From contig JBAUID010000127.1 of assembly GCA_049680625.1 (NCBI GenBank), forward strand, positions 1-30,837: DNA of 30,837 nucleotides, written 5' to 3'. The notes under the pieces were generated by a model. That model worked only from the letters and a program-made list of their open reading frames with translations, made no database searches and had not been told where the DNA came from. The stretch's first letter is position 1; every line of letters begins with the position of its first letter. This document shows positions 1 to 7,365 of this stretch, in pieces. This DNA is from JAUIAI01 sp049680625 (GTDB lineage: Bacteria; Pseudomonadota; Gammaproteobacteria; Burkholderiales; Burkholderiaceae_E). The position numbers and the translations under genes are program-made.

Positions 1-1
1 C

Positions 2-373
2 GCTGGATCGGCAGGGTCCGTGACACCCGAAAACCACCGGGTTGGCAAGGGCGATACCCTGATTGGCATTGCCAGGCGTTACAACATCTCCGTCGCCAGC
101 CTGCGCACCGCGAACGGGTTGAAAGACAGCAAAATTCGCATCGGACAGAAACTCCAACTCGGCGCTATCCCACCCGCGCCGCAAGTAACCCGTCACCGGG
201 TACGACAGGGTGACACTTTGATTGGTATTGCCAGGCAATACGGGGTCAGTGTCGAAGAGCTGCGCAGCTGGAACACAATCAAGGGTGACAACATCCGGCT
301 AGGCCAGCAACTGACAATTAAAACCGTTGAGTCTGCTGGCGGACCAGCCCCGTCCAACCGGAACAAAAGCTAG
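2..373 (+). CDS. LysM-repeat cell-wall protein, C-terminal end (5' partial)
   Basis: The reading frame is open from the window edge (base 2) to a stop at 373, so this is the C-terminal end of a longer protein; the GTG at base 20 is probably internal. Two LysM domains of about 43 residues are visible, each starting with an HRV..GDTLIGIAR pattern and ending in IGQKL/LGQQL, joined by a short Pro/Ala linker and followed by a short polar tail. LysM domains bind the glycan of peptidoglycan, so the protein acts in the periplasm or cell envelope. The catalytic part lies outside the window. Candidates are the lytic transglycosylase MltD (C-terminal LysM repeats; I recall mltD lying near fabI in pseudomonads) or an AmiB-type amidase. 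The identity is inference; the LysM repeats are clear. Confidence 0.85.
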   Translation, partial: AGSAGSVTPENHRVGKGDTLIGIARRYNISVASLRTANGLKDSKIRIGQKLQLGAIPPAPQVTRHRVRQGDTLIGIARQYGVSVEELRSWNTIKGDNIRLGQQLTIKTVESAGGPAPSNRNKS

Positions 374-402
374 CCGTAAGGCGATTCACTCGGAGAATTT
401 GA

Positions 403-1200
403 ATGACGTTTCTGGCTGGAAAAAGGATTTTGATCACAGGGGTATTGTCGAACCGCTCAATTGCCTACGGCATTGCGCGCGCCTGCCATGCCCAGGGAGC
501 CGAACTGGCGTTTACCTATCAGACGGACCGCTTTAAAGATCGGATCGCCGGTTTCGCTGAAGACTTCGGCTCCAGCCTCATTTTTGAATGTGATGTTGCA
601 GAAGACGAAGCCATCGATCGTTTGTATCAACAACTGGGTAACGAATGGTCGTCACTGGACGGCATGGTTCACGCCATCGGATTTGCACCTCGCGAGGCTA
701 TCTCCGGGGAATACCTGGATGGTGCCAGCCGCGAAGCATTCCGGATCGCACACGACATTTCTTCCTACAGTTTCACTGCCCTGGCCAAAGGGGCGCAACC
801 ATTGATGCAGGGACAGAACGGCGCCATGCTAACCCTGACCTACCTCGGTGCTCAGCAGGTTGTCCCGAACTACAACACGATGGGCCTGGCCAAAGCCAGC
901 CTTGAGGCATCGGTTCGTTACCTGGCGGCCGGCCTTGGCCCGCAGGGTATTCGGGTCAACGGCATTTCAGCTGGCCCGATCAAAACGCTTGCAGCCAGTG
1001 GCATTAAAGGTTTTTCGAAAATTCTCGACTTCGTTCAGGCCAGCGCACCCCTGCGCCGTAACGTGACCATTGATGATGTCGGCAATACAGCGGCATTCCT
1101 GTTGTCCGACCTGGCAGCTGGCATCACAGGTGAAATCACGTACGTCGATGCCGGCTTTCGCAACGTTGTCGGCGGCATGGTCGGCGATCCGGCAGCTTGA
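403..1200 (+). CDS. fabI: Enoyl-[acyl-carrier-protein] reductase (NADH), FabI
   Basis: A 265-residue short-chain dehydrogenase-like protein of the FabI type, which reduces trans-2-enoyl-ACP in the last step of each fatty acid elongation round. The N-terminal nucleotide-binding motif is the FabI form (GVLSNRSIAYGIA, about residues 13-25) rather than the classical GxxxGxG. The catalytic set Y147, Y157 and K164 shows the Y-x9-Y-x6-K spacing of E. coli FabI (Y146, Y156, K163). The length matches the family (about 260). The ATG at 403 has a GGAG ribosome site about 8 bases upstream. The gene lies 29 bp after the LysM gene and converges on senA with only 12 bp between stops; no clear hairpin terminator is visible there. 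FabI is the usual target of triclosan-type inhibitors (family knowledge). Confidence 0.97.
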   Translation: MTFLAGKRILITGVLSNRSIAYGIARACHAQGAELAFTYQTDRFKDRIAGFAEDFGSSLIFECDVAEDEAIDRLYQQLGNEWSSLDGMVHAIGFAPREAISGEYLDGASREAFRIAHDISSYSFTALAKGAQPLMQGQNGAMLTLTYLGAQQVVPNYNTMGLAKASLEASVRYLAAGLGPQGIRVNGISAGPIKTLAASGIKGFSKILDFVQASAPLRRNVTIDDVGNTAAFLLSDLAAGITGEITYVDAGFRNVVGGMVGDPAA

Positions 1201-1212
1201 CTGCAGATTAGA

Positions 1213-2358
1213 TTAAGACACCGGACAGGTTCGAAAACCAAAGAAAGGGTCTGCCCGCCACGGTTGGTAAAAATTTCGGAATCGAATATCGGTTAACTGC
1301 GGCGGCGTCGCAAATGATCCACCGCGCACAACCCGGTGGGTATAGAACCAGGGTTCTGAATACTCTTTGTAAGGGTCTGGCGAAAAACCCGGTAACGGTT
1401 CAAACCGGCTCGCCGTCCACTCCCAGCCCAATCCACCCCATTGGCAGCGCGGGTCAGCCGCAGCGGCAATCCATTGCGTTTCAGTGGGCAGCCGTCGATC
1501 TGCCCAGCGGCAGTAAGCCTCGGCTTCGAAAGCTGAAAGATTCAGCATCGGGGCGTCCGGCTCCAGATCGCTTATCTGGTCAAAGTGGCGCTTCATAAAT
1601 CCGCTCCCGTGTTCTATCCAATACAGCGGCAGCGTCCTGCCCTGCGCTTGCAGACGGCGCCAGAAAAGTTCATCCCAAATGTGCGGGTTGGTGTAGCCAC
1701 CGTCGCGGACAAAGTCTGCAAACTCTCGGTTGGTGACGGGTTGATCGGCAATTCGAAAAGCTTCTATCGCACAGTCCAACCCCCATTTTTCGTTATCAAA
1801 ACAAAACCCGTCGGATGGGTCACTGCCCAGTCGCACCGAGCACGCCGCGATCTCGATATCAACGGCTTTTGACTTTAACAACGGAATCGGCGCAAGCATC
1901 GACGGGCGCGGATAACCAACGGTTTGCCAGGAATAACAAAACGCTTCGAGATGCATCGCTTCGTGAAAGTGGCTGAGTCGATGAAAATACATCGCTTGCT
2001 CAGACCCGTCACACTGATCCAGGCGTTCAGCAGCGAGATCAAAAACCCGGGACAAGTAAGCTCGGGTCGCCTGCATTGAATGCAACGGCAATGTCCAGCG
2101 ACGGGCATGAATGACGTCAGTGGAATTGAATAAGTCATCCGCACCCGGCAGGGTCGACGCCTGAGTAAAATCACCGTCGCGCAGGCACCAGAACTCGTGA
2201 AACCATCCGATATGGCCAAGTTCCCAGAGTGGCGGATTCAGAATTTCCAGATGGGGAACTTGCTCCCGACTCTGGTCGATATGCTCGAGGCAATCCAAAA
2301 CATGCTGCCGCAACTGGCGGCTCGTCGCAAGAAGTGTCTGTTTGTCAGCGTGGCGCAC
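1213..2358 (-). CDS. senA: EgtB-like iron sulfoxide/selenoxide synthase, probable selenoneine synthase SenA
   Basis: A 381-residue protein with an N-terminal DinB-like domain and a C-terminal formylglycine-generating-enzyme (FGE-sulfatase) domain, the EgtB architecture. The iron-binding three-histidine set is present: H49 in LWELGHI and H132/H136 in the HEAMHLE motif. The FGE part runs from about residue 175 (RLGSDPSDGF, then PVTNREFADFV) to the terminal RGGSF...GFRT. EgtB enzymes join hercynine to a thiol at an iron centre; SenA joins it to a selenosugar. I choose SenA over EgtB because the divergent neighbour is a SenB-type glycosyltransferase and egtD follows. The start is GTG at 2358: in-frame stops lie just upstream and no ATG is near; AGG about 7 bases before it may be the ribosome site. 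The EgtB-like fold is certain; the selenium substrate is inferred from context. Confidence 0.85.
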   Translation of the reverse strand: MRHADKQTLLATSRQLRQHVLDCLEHIDQSREQVPHLEILNPPLWELGHIGWFHEFWCLRDGDFTQASTLPGADDLFNSTDVIHARRWTLPLHSMQATRAYLSRVFDLAAERLDQCDGSEQAMYFHRLSHFHEAMHLEAFCYSWQTVGYPRPSMLAPIPLLKSKAVDIEIAACSVRLGSDPSDGFCFDNEKWGLDCAIEAFRIADQPVTNREFADFVRDGGYTNPHIWDELFWRRLQAQGRTLPLYWIEHGSGFMKRHFDQISDLEPDAPMLNLSAFEAEAYCRWADRRLPTETQWIAAAADPRCQWGGLGWEWTASRFEPLPGFSPDPYKEYSEPWFYTHRVVRGGSFATPPQLTDIRFRNFYQPWRADPFFGFRTCPVS

Positions 2359-2373
2359 AATAAGCCTATTCTA

Positions 2374-2402
2374 TTGTCAACATTCCATTGCCGACATTTT
2401 AT
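2374..2402 (+). promoter_or_regulatory. Candidate senB promoter inside a repeat-bearing intergenic region
   Basis: TTGTCA at 2374-2379 and TTTTAT at 2397-2402 are separated by 17 bp and match sigma-70 -35 and -10 consensus at 5/6 and 4/6. The start point would be near 2409, giving a leader of about 85 bases to the chosen senB start. The hexamers overlap a repeated 9-mer (TATTGTCAA), so the site may also bind a regulator. This is prediction by eye only. Confidence 0.3.
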
Positions 2403-2462
2403 TGTCAAACCTATTCGAGCCGCCGCTGCCCGCTTGTGACCAGCCGGGACGAGCAAACCAAA

Positions 2463-2488
2463 CGACCAAACCCAGCGACCAAACCCAG
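2463..2488 (+). repeat. Two tandem copies of a 13-bp unit upstream of senB
   Basis: The unit CGACCAAACCCAG occurs at 2463-2475 and again, exactly, at 2476-2488; a partial third copy (CGA) follows before the GTG used as the senB start. It lies in the senA-senB gap, where the open frame upstream of senB is unlike the protein family. It could be a regulator site, or simple slippage. Confidence 0.8.
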
Positions 2489-2494
2489 CGATCA

Positions 2495-3487
2495 GTGACC
2501 TCAAACCGACCAATACCCAAGCCCCAGCCCGCCCGGGTTGTTATTGTGACCCCGGCACGGCCACAAGCCAATAACGGAAACTGGCAGACAACCGCCCGAT
2601 GGGCGCAGTTTCTGAGCGGCAATTATGACGTCAGCGTACAGAGCGAATGGGACGGCTCAGCGGCAGACCTGCTGATTGGCCTGCATGCACGCCGATCGTC
2701 CGCGAGCATCGCTGACTTTGCCAACACAGGCAAACCCCTGGTTGTTGTACTTACGGGCACGGACTTGTATCGGGACATCCGCACGGATGACTCTGCCCGC
2801 GCATCACTTGCCCGCGCAACAAAACTCGTGGTTCTGCAAACCGAAGGTTTAAAAGAATTAACGGATGAGCAGCAGTTGAAGGCGGTTGTGATTGAGCAGT
2901 CCGCGCCACGACTGGCCCCGCGAAAACCCAGGCAACGCAGCTTTGACCTTGTCATGGTTGGCCATATGCGTACAGAAAAAGACCCTCTGACGGCACTACG
3001 GGCGATCGAGATGTGTCCGAATCCGACACTTCGCCTGCGCCATATCGGTCGCACTGACGACCCTCAGGTTGGACCGGCGGCACTTGACCTAGCACGTGAC
3101 GATGCACGTATCGAATTACTTGGGCCAATGAGCCACGATCAGACCCGGGAAATTATTCGTCAGGGGCGTATTCTGCTACTGCCATCACTGATGGAAGGCG
3201 GTGCCAACGTGTTGATCGAAGCGGTCACCAGCAGCATACCTGTACTGGCGACGCGTATACCCGGCTCGATAGGCATGCTCGGTACTGACTATGTCGGTTA
3301 TTTTGCCCCTGGCGATTTCGCGGCACTTGCCCGGCTGATTGGTCGCTGTCAGTCAGACAGCAGTTTTATTGAACACCTGAAGGCCCAATGTGAAGCACGG
3401 GCCCATTTGTTCGATCCGCAACGCGAGTCGGACCGGGTCAATGCGCTTGTTAAAGAACTCCTGACTAACCGGCCGCAGCCGGCTTAG
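2495..3487 (+). CDS. senB: SenB-type glycosyltransferase, probable selenosugar synthase
   Basis: A GT-B fold glycosyltransferase of the family now known as SenB, which makes a selenosugar from selenophosphate and a UDP-sugar for selenoneine synthesis. Family marks are the N-terminal strand VVIVTPARPQANNGNW (residues 15-30), LIGLHARRS (60-68), LTGTDLYRD (86-94), GHMRTEKDP (146-154), the sugar-nucleotide-binding region with MEGGANVL (223-230), and the IPGSIGMLGTDYVGYF stretch (245-260). Taking GTG 2495 as start gives 330 residues, near the family length. The frame stays open upstream to a TTG at 2342 inside senA, but that extra part is low-complexity and includes the tandem repeat, so I do not include it; no clear ribosome site precedes 2495, so the start is uncertain. 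The gene is divergent from senA and overlaps egtD tail to tail by 4 bases. Family assignment is strong; the activity rests on homology. Confidence 0.85.
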   Translation: MTSNRPIPKPQPARVVIVTPARPQANNGNWQTTARWAQFLSGNYDVSVQSEWDGSAADLLIGLHARRSSASIADFANTGKPLVVVLTGTDLYRDIRTDDSARASLARATKLVVLQTEGLKELTDEQQLKAVVIEQSAPRLAPRKPRQRSFDLVMVGHMRTEKDPLTALRAIEMCPNPTLRLRHIGRTDDPQVGPAALDLARDDARIELLGPMSHDQTREIIRQGRILLLPSLMEGGANVLIEAVTSSIPVLATRIPGSIGMLGTDYVGYFAPGDFAALARLIGRCQSDSSFIEHLKAQCEARAHLFDPQRESDRVNALVKELLTNRPQPA

Positions 3488-4455
3488 TCCGTCTGTGCCA
3501 GTATCACCAGGAAATCACCCGCGCCATCCTGCCATTGGTCCTGAACTGAAAATCCGGATTGACCCAACAGTCCGGCGAACGACTCCCGCGTGTATTTGTA
3601 AGAGCTCTCAGTGTGTATTGTTTCACCCTGCTCGAAGCCGCGCTCACCAGCGGCCCAGCTTACCCGCAAATCTTCGCGCGCAACCAGGTGCATCTCGATG
3701 CGGCTCAGAGCGGTGTTGAACACCGCCCGGTGATCCCATTGCGACACGTCAAAATTGGTGCCGAGCTGCGCATTCGCGTTCAACAGCGCGTTGCGGTTAA
3801 ACGCGGCGGTCACACCGATGGCATCGTCATAAGCCGCTTCCAGAACAGCGGCCGATTTCACCGTATCGATCCCAACCAACAGCTGGCTGGGGCCTGCGGC
3901 ACTCTGACGCAAATTTTCCAGGAACCCGATGACGTCGTCGGGATCAAAATTCCCGATACTGGAACCGGGATAGAAATAAACAATAGGTTCATCTCTCATT
4001 GCATCCGGCAATTGCCAGGCCTGCGTGAAATCGCGAATCAAGGGCTCAACCCTGACGTCCGGAAACTCTGCCGCGACCGCGTTGGCTGCCGGTATCAGGA
4101 ATTGCCCAGAGATATCAATTGGGGTGTAGTAAGCAGGCTTGAGCACGGGGATGAGACCAGCCGCTTTGCGACAATCGCCCGCCCCCAGATCCACCAGGCG
4201 GAAACCCGCTGGCATCCGGTTTGCCATCGAATGCCCAAACCGGGTGAAAATTGCGGCTTCGGTTCGGGTTTGATAGTACTCAGGCAGCAGGCAAATCGAC
4301 GTAAAAAGGGTCGATCCGAGGACATCGTAAAACAGTTTCGGCGGCAAGCTTGCCTGAGCCGCCAGCAGGCCAGCCAGAATCGCCTGATCCGGCGCTGGCG
4401 CTGCATCGTGCGATTCAGCAGTAACCGTCGGCTGCGAATTCCGTCTATCAGTCAT
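3484..4455 (-). CDS. egtD: L-histidine N-alpha-methyltransferase EgtD
   Basis: A 323-residue SAM-dependent methyltransferase that trimethylates histidine to hercynine, the precursor shared by ergothioneine and selenoneine. Visible are LPPKLFYDVLGS (37-48), LPEYYQTRTE (57-66), the SAM-binding DLGAG (89-93), FYPGSSIGN (161-169) and HTESSYKYT (281-289). N169, Y209, E283 and S285 line up with the histidine-contacting N166, Y206, E282 and S284 of the mycobacterial enzyme (from memory), so histidine specificity looks kept. The ATG at 4455 gives the usual EgtD length; the frame is open 44 codons further upstream but that part does not resemble EgtD. The ribosome site is weak. The stop codon (TAA, 3486-3484) overlaps the senB stop on the other strand. 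Confidence 0.95.
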   Translation of the reverse strand: MTDRRNSQPTVTAESHDAAPAPDQAILAGLLAAQASLPPKLFYDVLGSTLFTSICLLPEYYQTRTEAAIFTRFGHSMANRMPAGFRLVDLGAGDCRKAAGLIPVLKPAYYTPIDISGQFLIPAANAVAAEFPDVRVEPLIRDFTQAWQLPDAMRDEPIVYFYPGSSIGNFDPDDVIGFLENLRQSAAGPSQLLVGIDTVKSAAVLEAAYDDAIGVTAAFNRNALLNANAQLGTNFDVSQWDHRAVFNTALSRIEMHLVAREDLRVSWAAGERGFEQGETIHTESSYKYTRESFAGLLGQSGFSVQDQWQDGAGDFLVILAQTD

Positions 4456-4496
4456 GGGTGTAATCTTAACCGCAGGACTAAAAGAAATAATTCTGT

Positions 4497-4511
4497 AAGT
4501 TTTAGAAACTT
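4497..4511. promoter_or_regulatory. 15-bp inverted repeat, possible operator upstream of egtD
   Basis: AAGTTT and AAACTT form a perfect 6-bp inverted repeat around the spacer TAG, about 42 bases upstream of the egtD start. The size and position suit a dimeric repressor site, but no regulator gene is adjacent and a chance palindrome cannot be ruled out. Confidence 0.3.
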
Positions 4512-4532
4512 TGCTATTACGGGGCATCTCGC

Positions 4533-4580
4533 TTGAAGGGGCACATCTGTGTTCCAATAAACCCTCGGTTCCCCGGGGAA
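4533..4580 (+). promoter_or_regulatory. Candidate importer promoter with palindrome at the start point
   Basis: TTGAAG (4533-4538) and AATAAA (4556-4561) are 17 bp apart and each match sigma-70 consensus at 4/6. Transcription would start near 4568, directly at the perfect 12-bp palindrome TTCCCCGGGGAA (4569-4580), the position where a repressor would block initiation. The leader to the importer ATG would be about 190 bases. The palindrome is certain; the promoter call is weak. Confidence 0.3.
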
Positions 4581-4758
4581 TTTGCACGGGTTACCATCAT
4601 GTCGCATTTCATTACATGGTTTCATCGACAATCGTTTCAACTCGTAAAAAAATCGGCATTCGGAAATGCAGTCCGATTGCTTCTCCTGTCCCCAACAATA
4701 TCGACACAACTCGATGTCGCGCGGGACGACTCATCAGCATCAACGCAATAGGAAAAAA

Positions 4759-5628
4759 ATGAAAAAGCGCCAAACAATTCAAATGGTCACAGCCGCCTTC
4801 TGCACTGCTGTAATTCCGGTATTTACCAACCCGGTGTTTGCTGCAGACACGCTACGCGTGACCGCAATTCCAGACGAAGCGCCAACGGAACTACAACGCA
4901 AGTTCAAGCCCCTGGGCGAGTACCTCGAATCCAAAACTGGCAAGAAAGTCTCTTTTGTACCCGTGACCGACTACGCGGCGGCAGTTGAAGCTCTCGTCAA
5001 CGACAAAGTCGACTTAGCCTGGTTCGGTGGTTTCACCTTTGTACAAGCCAACGTGCGCTCCAAAGGTGGGGTTGAACCCATCATTCAGCGAATCGAAGAC
5101 GAGAAATTCAAATCGGTTTTTGTTACCCGGACCGACTCTGGCATCAAAGGCTTTGGTGACCTCAAGGGCAAAACCTTCGCATTTGGTTCACCCTCGTCAA
5201 CATCGGGCCACCTGATGCCGCGTTCCTTCTTGCTTAAAGACGGTATTAACCCAGACAAAGATATGCGCGTGTCGTTCTCAGGCGCCCACGATGCCACGGC
5301 CTTCTCGGTCGCCGGCGGTAAGGTCAACGCCGGTGCGTTGAATGCCAGCGTCTGGAACAAACTGGTTGAGGCAAAAAAGGTCGATACCAGCAAGGTCAGC
5401 GTCTTCTATACAACCCCTGGTTATTACGATTACAACTGGACGGTTCGTAAAGACATGGACGCCGATCTCAAGAAAGCCATTACCGACGCCTTCCTGGCCC
5501 TGAAGCCGGAAGACCCCGCCGGCAAGGTTATCCTCGAGCTGCAGCGCGCATCTGGTTTTGTGGCCACCAAGGCAGAGAACTATGCCGACATCGAAGCCGC
5601 GGCAAAAAGCGCCGGTCTGCTGAAATAA
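4759..5628 (+). CDS. PhnD-like periplasmic substrate-binding protein, putative selenate importer
   Basis: A 289-residue periplasmic binding protein of the PhnD (phosphate/phosphite/phosphonate) superfamily. The signal peptide covers about residues 1-28 (MKKR n-region, hydrophobic core, likely cut after VFA before ADT). The mature part shows the typical order: LRVTAIPDEAP, YLESKTGKKVSF, VDLAWFGGFTF, FKSVFVTR, DLKGKTFAFGSPSSTSGHLMP. The SSTSGHLMP loop is where this superfamily binds its oxyanion. The sequence resembles proteins that NCBI names 'putative selenate ABC transporter substrate-binding protein', and it sits beside senA, senB and egtD. The ATG at 4759 has an AGGA site 5-6 bases upstream; the longer frame from 4666 would bury the signal peptide. 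No C-P lyase genes are in the window, which speaks against phosphonate use. The substrate (selenate or selenite) is inferred. Confidence 0.85.
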   Translation: MKKRQTIQMVTAAFCTAVIPVFTNPVFAADTLRVTAIPDEAPTELQRKFKPLGEYLESKTGKKVSFVPVTDYAAAVEALVNDKVDLAWFGGFTFVQANVRSKGGVEPIIQRIEDEKFKSVFVTRTDSGIKGFGDLKGKTFAFGSPSSTSGHLMPRSFLLKDGINPDKDMRVSFSGAHDATAFSVAGGKVNAGALNASVWNKLVEAKKVDTSKVSVFYTTPGYYDYNWTVRKDMDADLKKAITDAFLALKPEDPAGKVILELQRASGFVATKAENYADIEAAAKSAGLLK

Positions 5629-5664
5629 TCGCCCGGTACTGACGTCAACGCGCCTTACTGAGCA

Positions 5665-6501
5665 ATGTCAGGTCTGGCATTCAGCTGCGACCGTATTGCT
5701 GTTCGCCACGCCGGCGGACAGCACGCGGTAGCTGATGTCAGCCTGACCATTCAGCCCGGGGAACAGGTTGCATTAATTGGCCCCAGCGGAGCCGGCAAAA
5801 CCACCCTGCTCTCGGTGCTTGGTGCCGCCCTGCAACCCAGTTCGGGCGATATACAAATAGATCAGAAGAACCCATGGCAATTGGGTGGAATTGCGTTGCG
5901 CGGCTTGCGACGCAACTTGTTTATTGCGCCGCAGATGCCGCCGCTGCCGCCGCGTCAACGGGTTGTGACAGCCGTACTCGCAGGTCGTTTGCCGGGTTGG
6001 TCACTAATGATGGCCTTGCGCTCTCTGTTCACGGTGTCGCAAGCCGATATTGCCTACCAGGCCCTGGAGACTTTCTCTCTCGGTGACAAACTCTGGAGTC
6101 GGGTCGATCGCTTGTCGGGTGGCGAACGCCAGCGAGTCAGCCTGGCTCGCGCTCTCGTGAGTGACGTCCGTGCTCTGCTGGTCGACGAGCCGTTGTCTGC
6201 CCTTGACCCGGCACTGGCCGGGTTAACTATCGAAGCGCTGACCCGGCATGCAGAATCGACTGGCTCGACACTGATCTGCAGCCTGCATCAAGTCGACCTG
6301 GCCCTTGATCATTTCCCCAGGATTATCGGCTTGCGTGACGGCGCAAAAGTTTTTGACCTGCCAACCGATCGAGTCAGCCGCGATGCGGTACGCGACTTAT
6401 ATTTTGGCATCGAAGACATACCGGATGGTGCCGCCATTGTGCCGATGGTGCCAACACCACCACCCACACCGTCTCAAATTGTTGTTGGCCGCTGCGCCTG
6501 A
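5665..6501 (+). CDS. PhnC-like ABC transporter ATP-binding protein
   Basis: The 278-residue ATPase of the importer. Walker A is GPSGAGKTT (39-47), the Q-loop region is around FIAPQMPPLPP (86-96), the ABC signature is LSGGE (150-154), Walker B ends in LLVDEP (171-176), and the H-loop histidine is H208 in CSLHQVDLAL. After the ATPase core comes a tail ending in a run of Pro and Thr with no known domain. It starts 36 bp after the binding protein and is followed 5 bp later by the first permease, so the genes form an operon. It powers the import of the oxyanion bound by the upstream protein. Confidence 0.92.
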   Translation: MSGLAFSCDRIAVRHAGGQHAVADVSLTIQPGEQVALIGPSGAGKTTLLSVLGAALQPSSGDIQIDQKNPWQLGGIALRGLRRNLFIAPQMPPLPPRQRVVTAVLAGRLPGWSLMMALRSLFTVSQADIAYQALETFSLGDKLWSRVDRLSGGERQRVSLARALVSDVRALLVDEPLSALDPALAGLTIEALTRHAESTGSTLICSLHQVDLALDHFPRIIGLRDGAKVFDLPTDRVSRDAVRDLYFGIEDIPDGAAIVPMVPTPPPTPSQIVVGRCA

Positions 6502-6506
6502 ACCTG

Positions 6507-7355
6507 ATGAATCAAGCCGGTGCTTTGATTCGCCCCAACCTGGTTGATCCATCCGGACGCAGTCGTGTCTTGTGGCTTCTTGCCGCCGTTGTAATTGCCT
6601 GGCCTTTGCTGGTAGCCAGCGAGTTCAAACCCTGGGTCTTGTTTGATCCGCACTCGCTGGAAAGTACCGGCAACTTTCTTAAGATGTTTATACGGCCGGA
6701 AACCAGCGCGGAGTTTTTGTGGCGGGTTGCCCATGCGACCTGGATTACGATTGCGACGGCAACTGCCGGCCTTGCCCTGGGCTGGATCGCGGCGGTTCCC
6801 ATGACTCTGGCCTGCAGCGCCAGGCTTTCGCAGTCGTCGGTTGGGCGGCCCATGGGTTGGTGGCGGGCGGCCCTGCGCCAGCTTATTCGCTGGATACTCG
6901 TGTTCCTGCGCAGCGTGCCCGAACTCGTGTGGGCCTTGTTGTTTGTTCGGGTGGTTGGCCTGGGGCCAACCGCCGGCGTACTTGCCATCGGCCTGACTTA
7001 CTCTGGCATGCTGGGTAAGGTTTACTCCGAAGTGCTCGAATCTGTCGATGGTGAGGTAACCGAAAGCCTGTTGCGAAACGGTGCAAGCCGGATTGGTGCG
7101 TTCTTTTACGGCGCATTACCCCAATGCGCAACCGAACTCACTTCGTACACCGTGTTTCGCTGGGAATGTGCGGTTCGCTCATCCGTGGTGATGGGTTTTG
7201 TCGGTGCCGGTGGGCTTGGCCAGGAGCTGGATTTTTCCATGAAAATGTTTGCCGGCAATGAAGTCGCGACAATACTGATCATGTTCATGGTTCTGGTGGC
7301 CATTGCTGACAAGATCAGCACTTACCTGCGCCGCCACCTTGAGTTCAGCGAATGA
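6507..7355 (+). CDS. PhnE-like ABC transporter permease (first of two)
   Basis: A 282-residue inner-membrane permease with about six hydrophobic segments, starting near residues 20-35 (VLWLLAAVVIAWPLLV). The conserved coupling region for the ATPase includes GMLGKVYSEVLE...LRNGASRIGAFFYGALPQ in the middle, followed by VFRWECAVRSSVVMGFVGAGGLGQEL, typical of PhnE. It lies 5 bp after the ATPase gene and 10 bp before a second, related permease, so the channel is likely a heterodimer. Confidence 0.9.
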   Translation: MNQAGALIRPNLVDPSGRSRVLWLLAAVVIAWPLLVASEFKPWVLFDPHSLESTGNFLKMFIRPETSAEFLWRVAHATWITIATATAGLALGWIAAVPMTLACSARLSQSSVGRPMGWWRAALRQLIRWILVFLRSVPELVWALLFVRVVGLGPTAGVLAIGLTYSGMLGKVYSEVLESVDGEVTESLLRNGASRIGAFFYGALPQCATELTSYTVFRWECAVRSSVVMGFVGAGGLGQELDFSMKMFAGNEVATILIMFMVLVAIADKISTYLRRHLEFSE

Positions 7356-7365
7356 GGTCAGGTAA

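Larger units (their letters stand above)
4456..4758. other. Divergent intergenic region between egtD and the selenium-type ABC importer
   Basis: This 303-bp stretch holds no credible gene; short frames in it lack ribosome sites and family resemblance. It must carry the divergent promoters of egtD (minus) and the importer operon (plus). It contains two palindromes, AAGTTT-TAG-AAACTT at 4497-4511 and TTCCCCGGGGAA at 4569-4580, a weak sigma-70-like pair on the plus strand, and an AT-rich run near 4640-4670. No riboswitch-like fold was recognised. Confidence 0.7.

Noticed and set aside
1213..2358. Assignment of the EgtB-like protein as ergothioneine synthase EgtB or ovothiol synthase OvoA
   Set aside because: Not excluded by sequence alone, but there is no egtC or egtE nearby, no OvoA methyltransferase domain, and the divergent partner is SenB-type.
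2342..2494. Upstream extension of senB to the TTG at 2342
   Set aside because: The extra 51 residues include the tandem repeat, overlap senA and are not part of the SenB family; a GTG at 2495 gives normal length.
3559..4536. Long open frame (325 codons) on the plus strand opposite egtD
   Set aside because: It mirrors the conserved EgtD frame, has no recognisable domain and no ribosome site; it is a shadow of egtD.
4700..4715. ATCGA/TCGAT inverted repeat before the importer gene
   Set aside because: The stem is only 5 bp with a 6-base spacer; too short to separate from chance.
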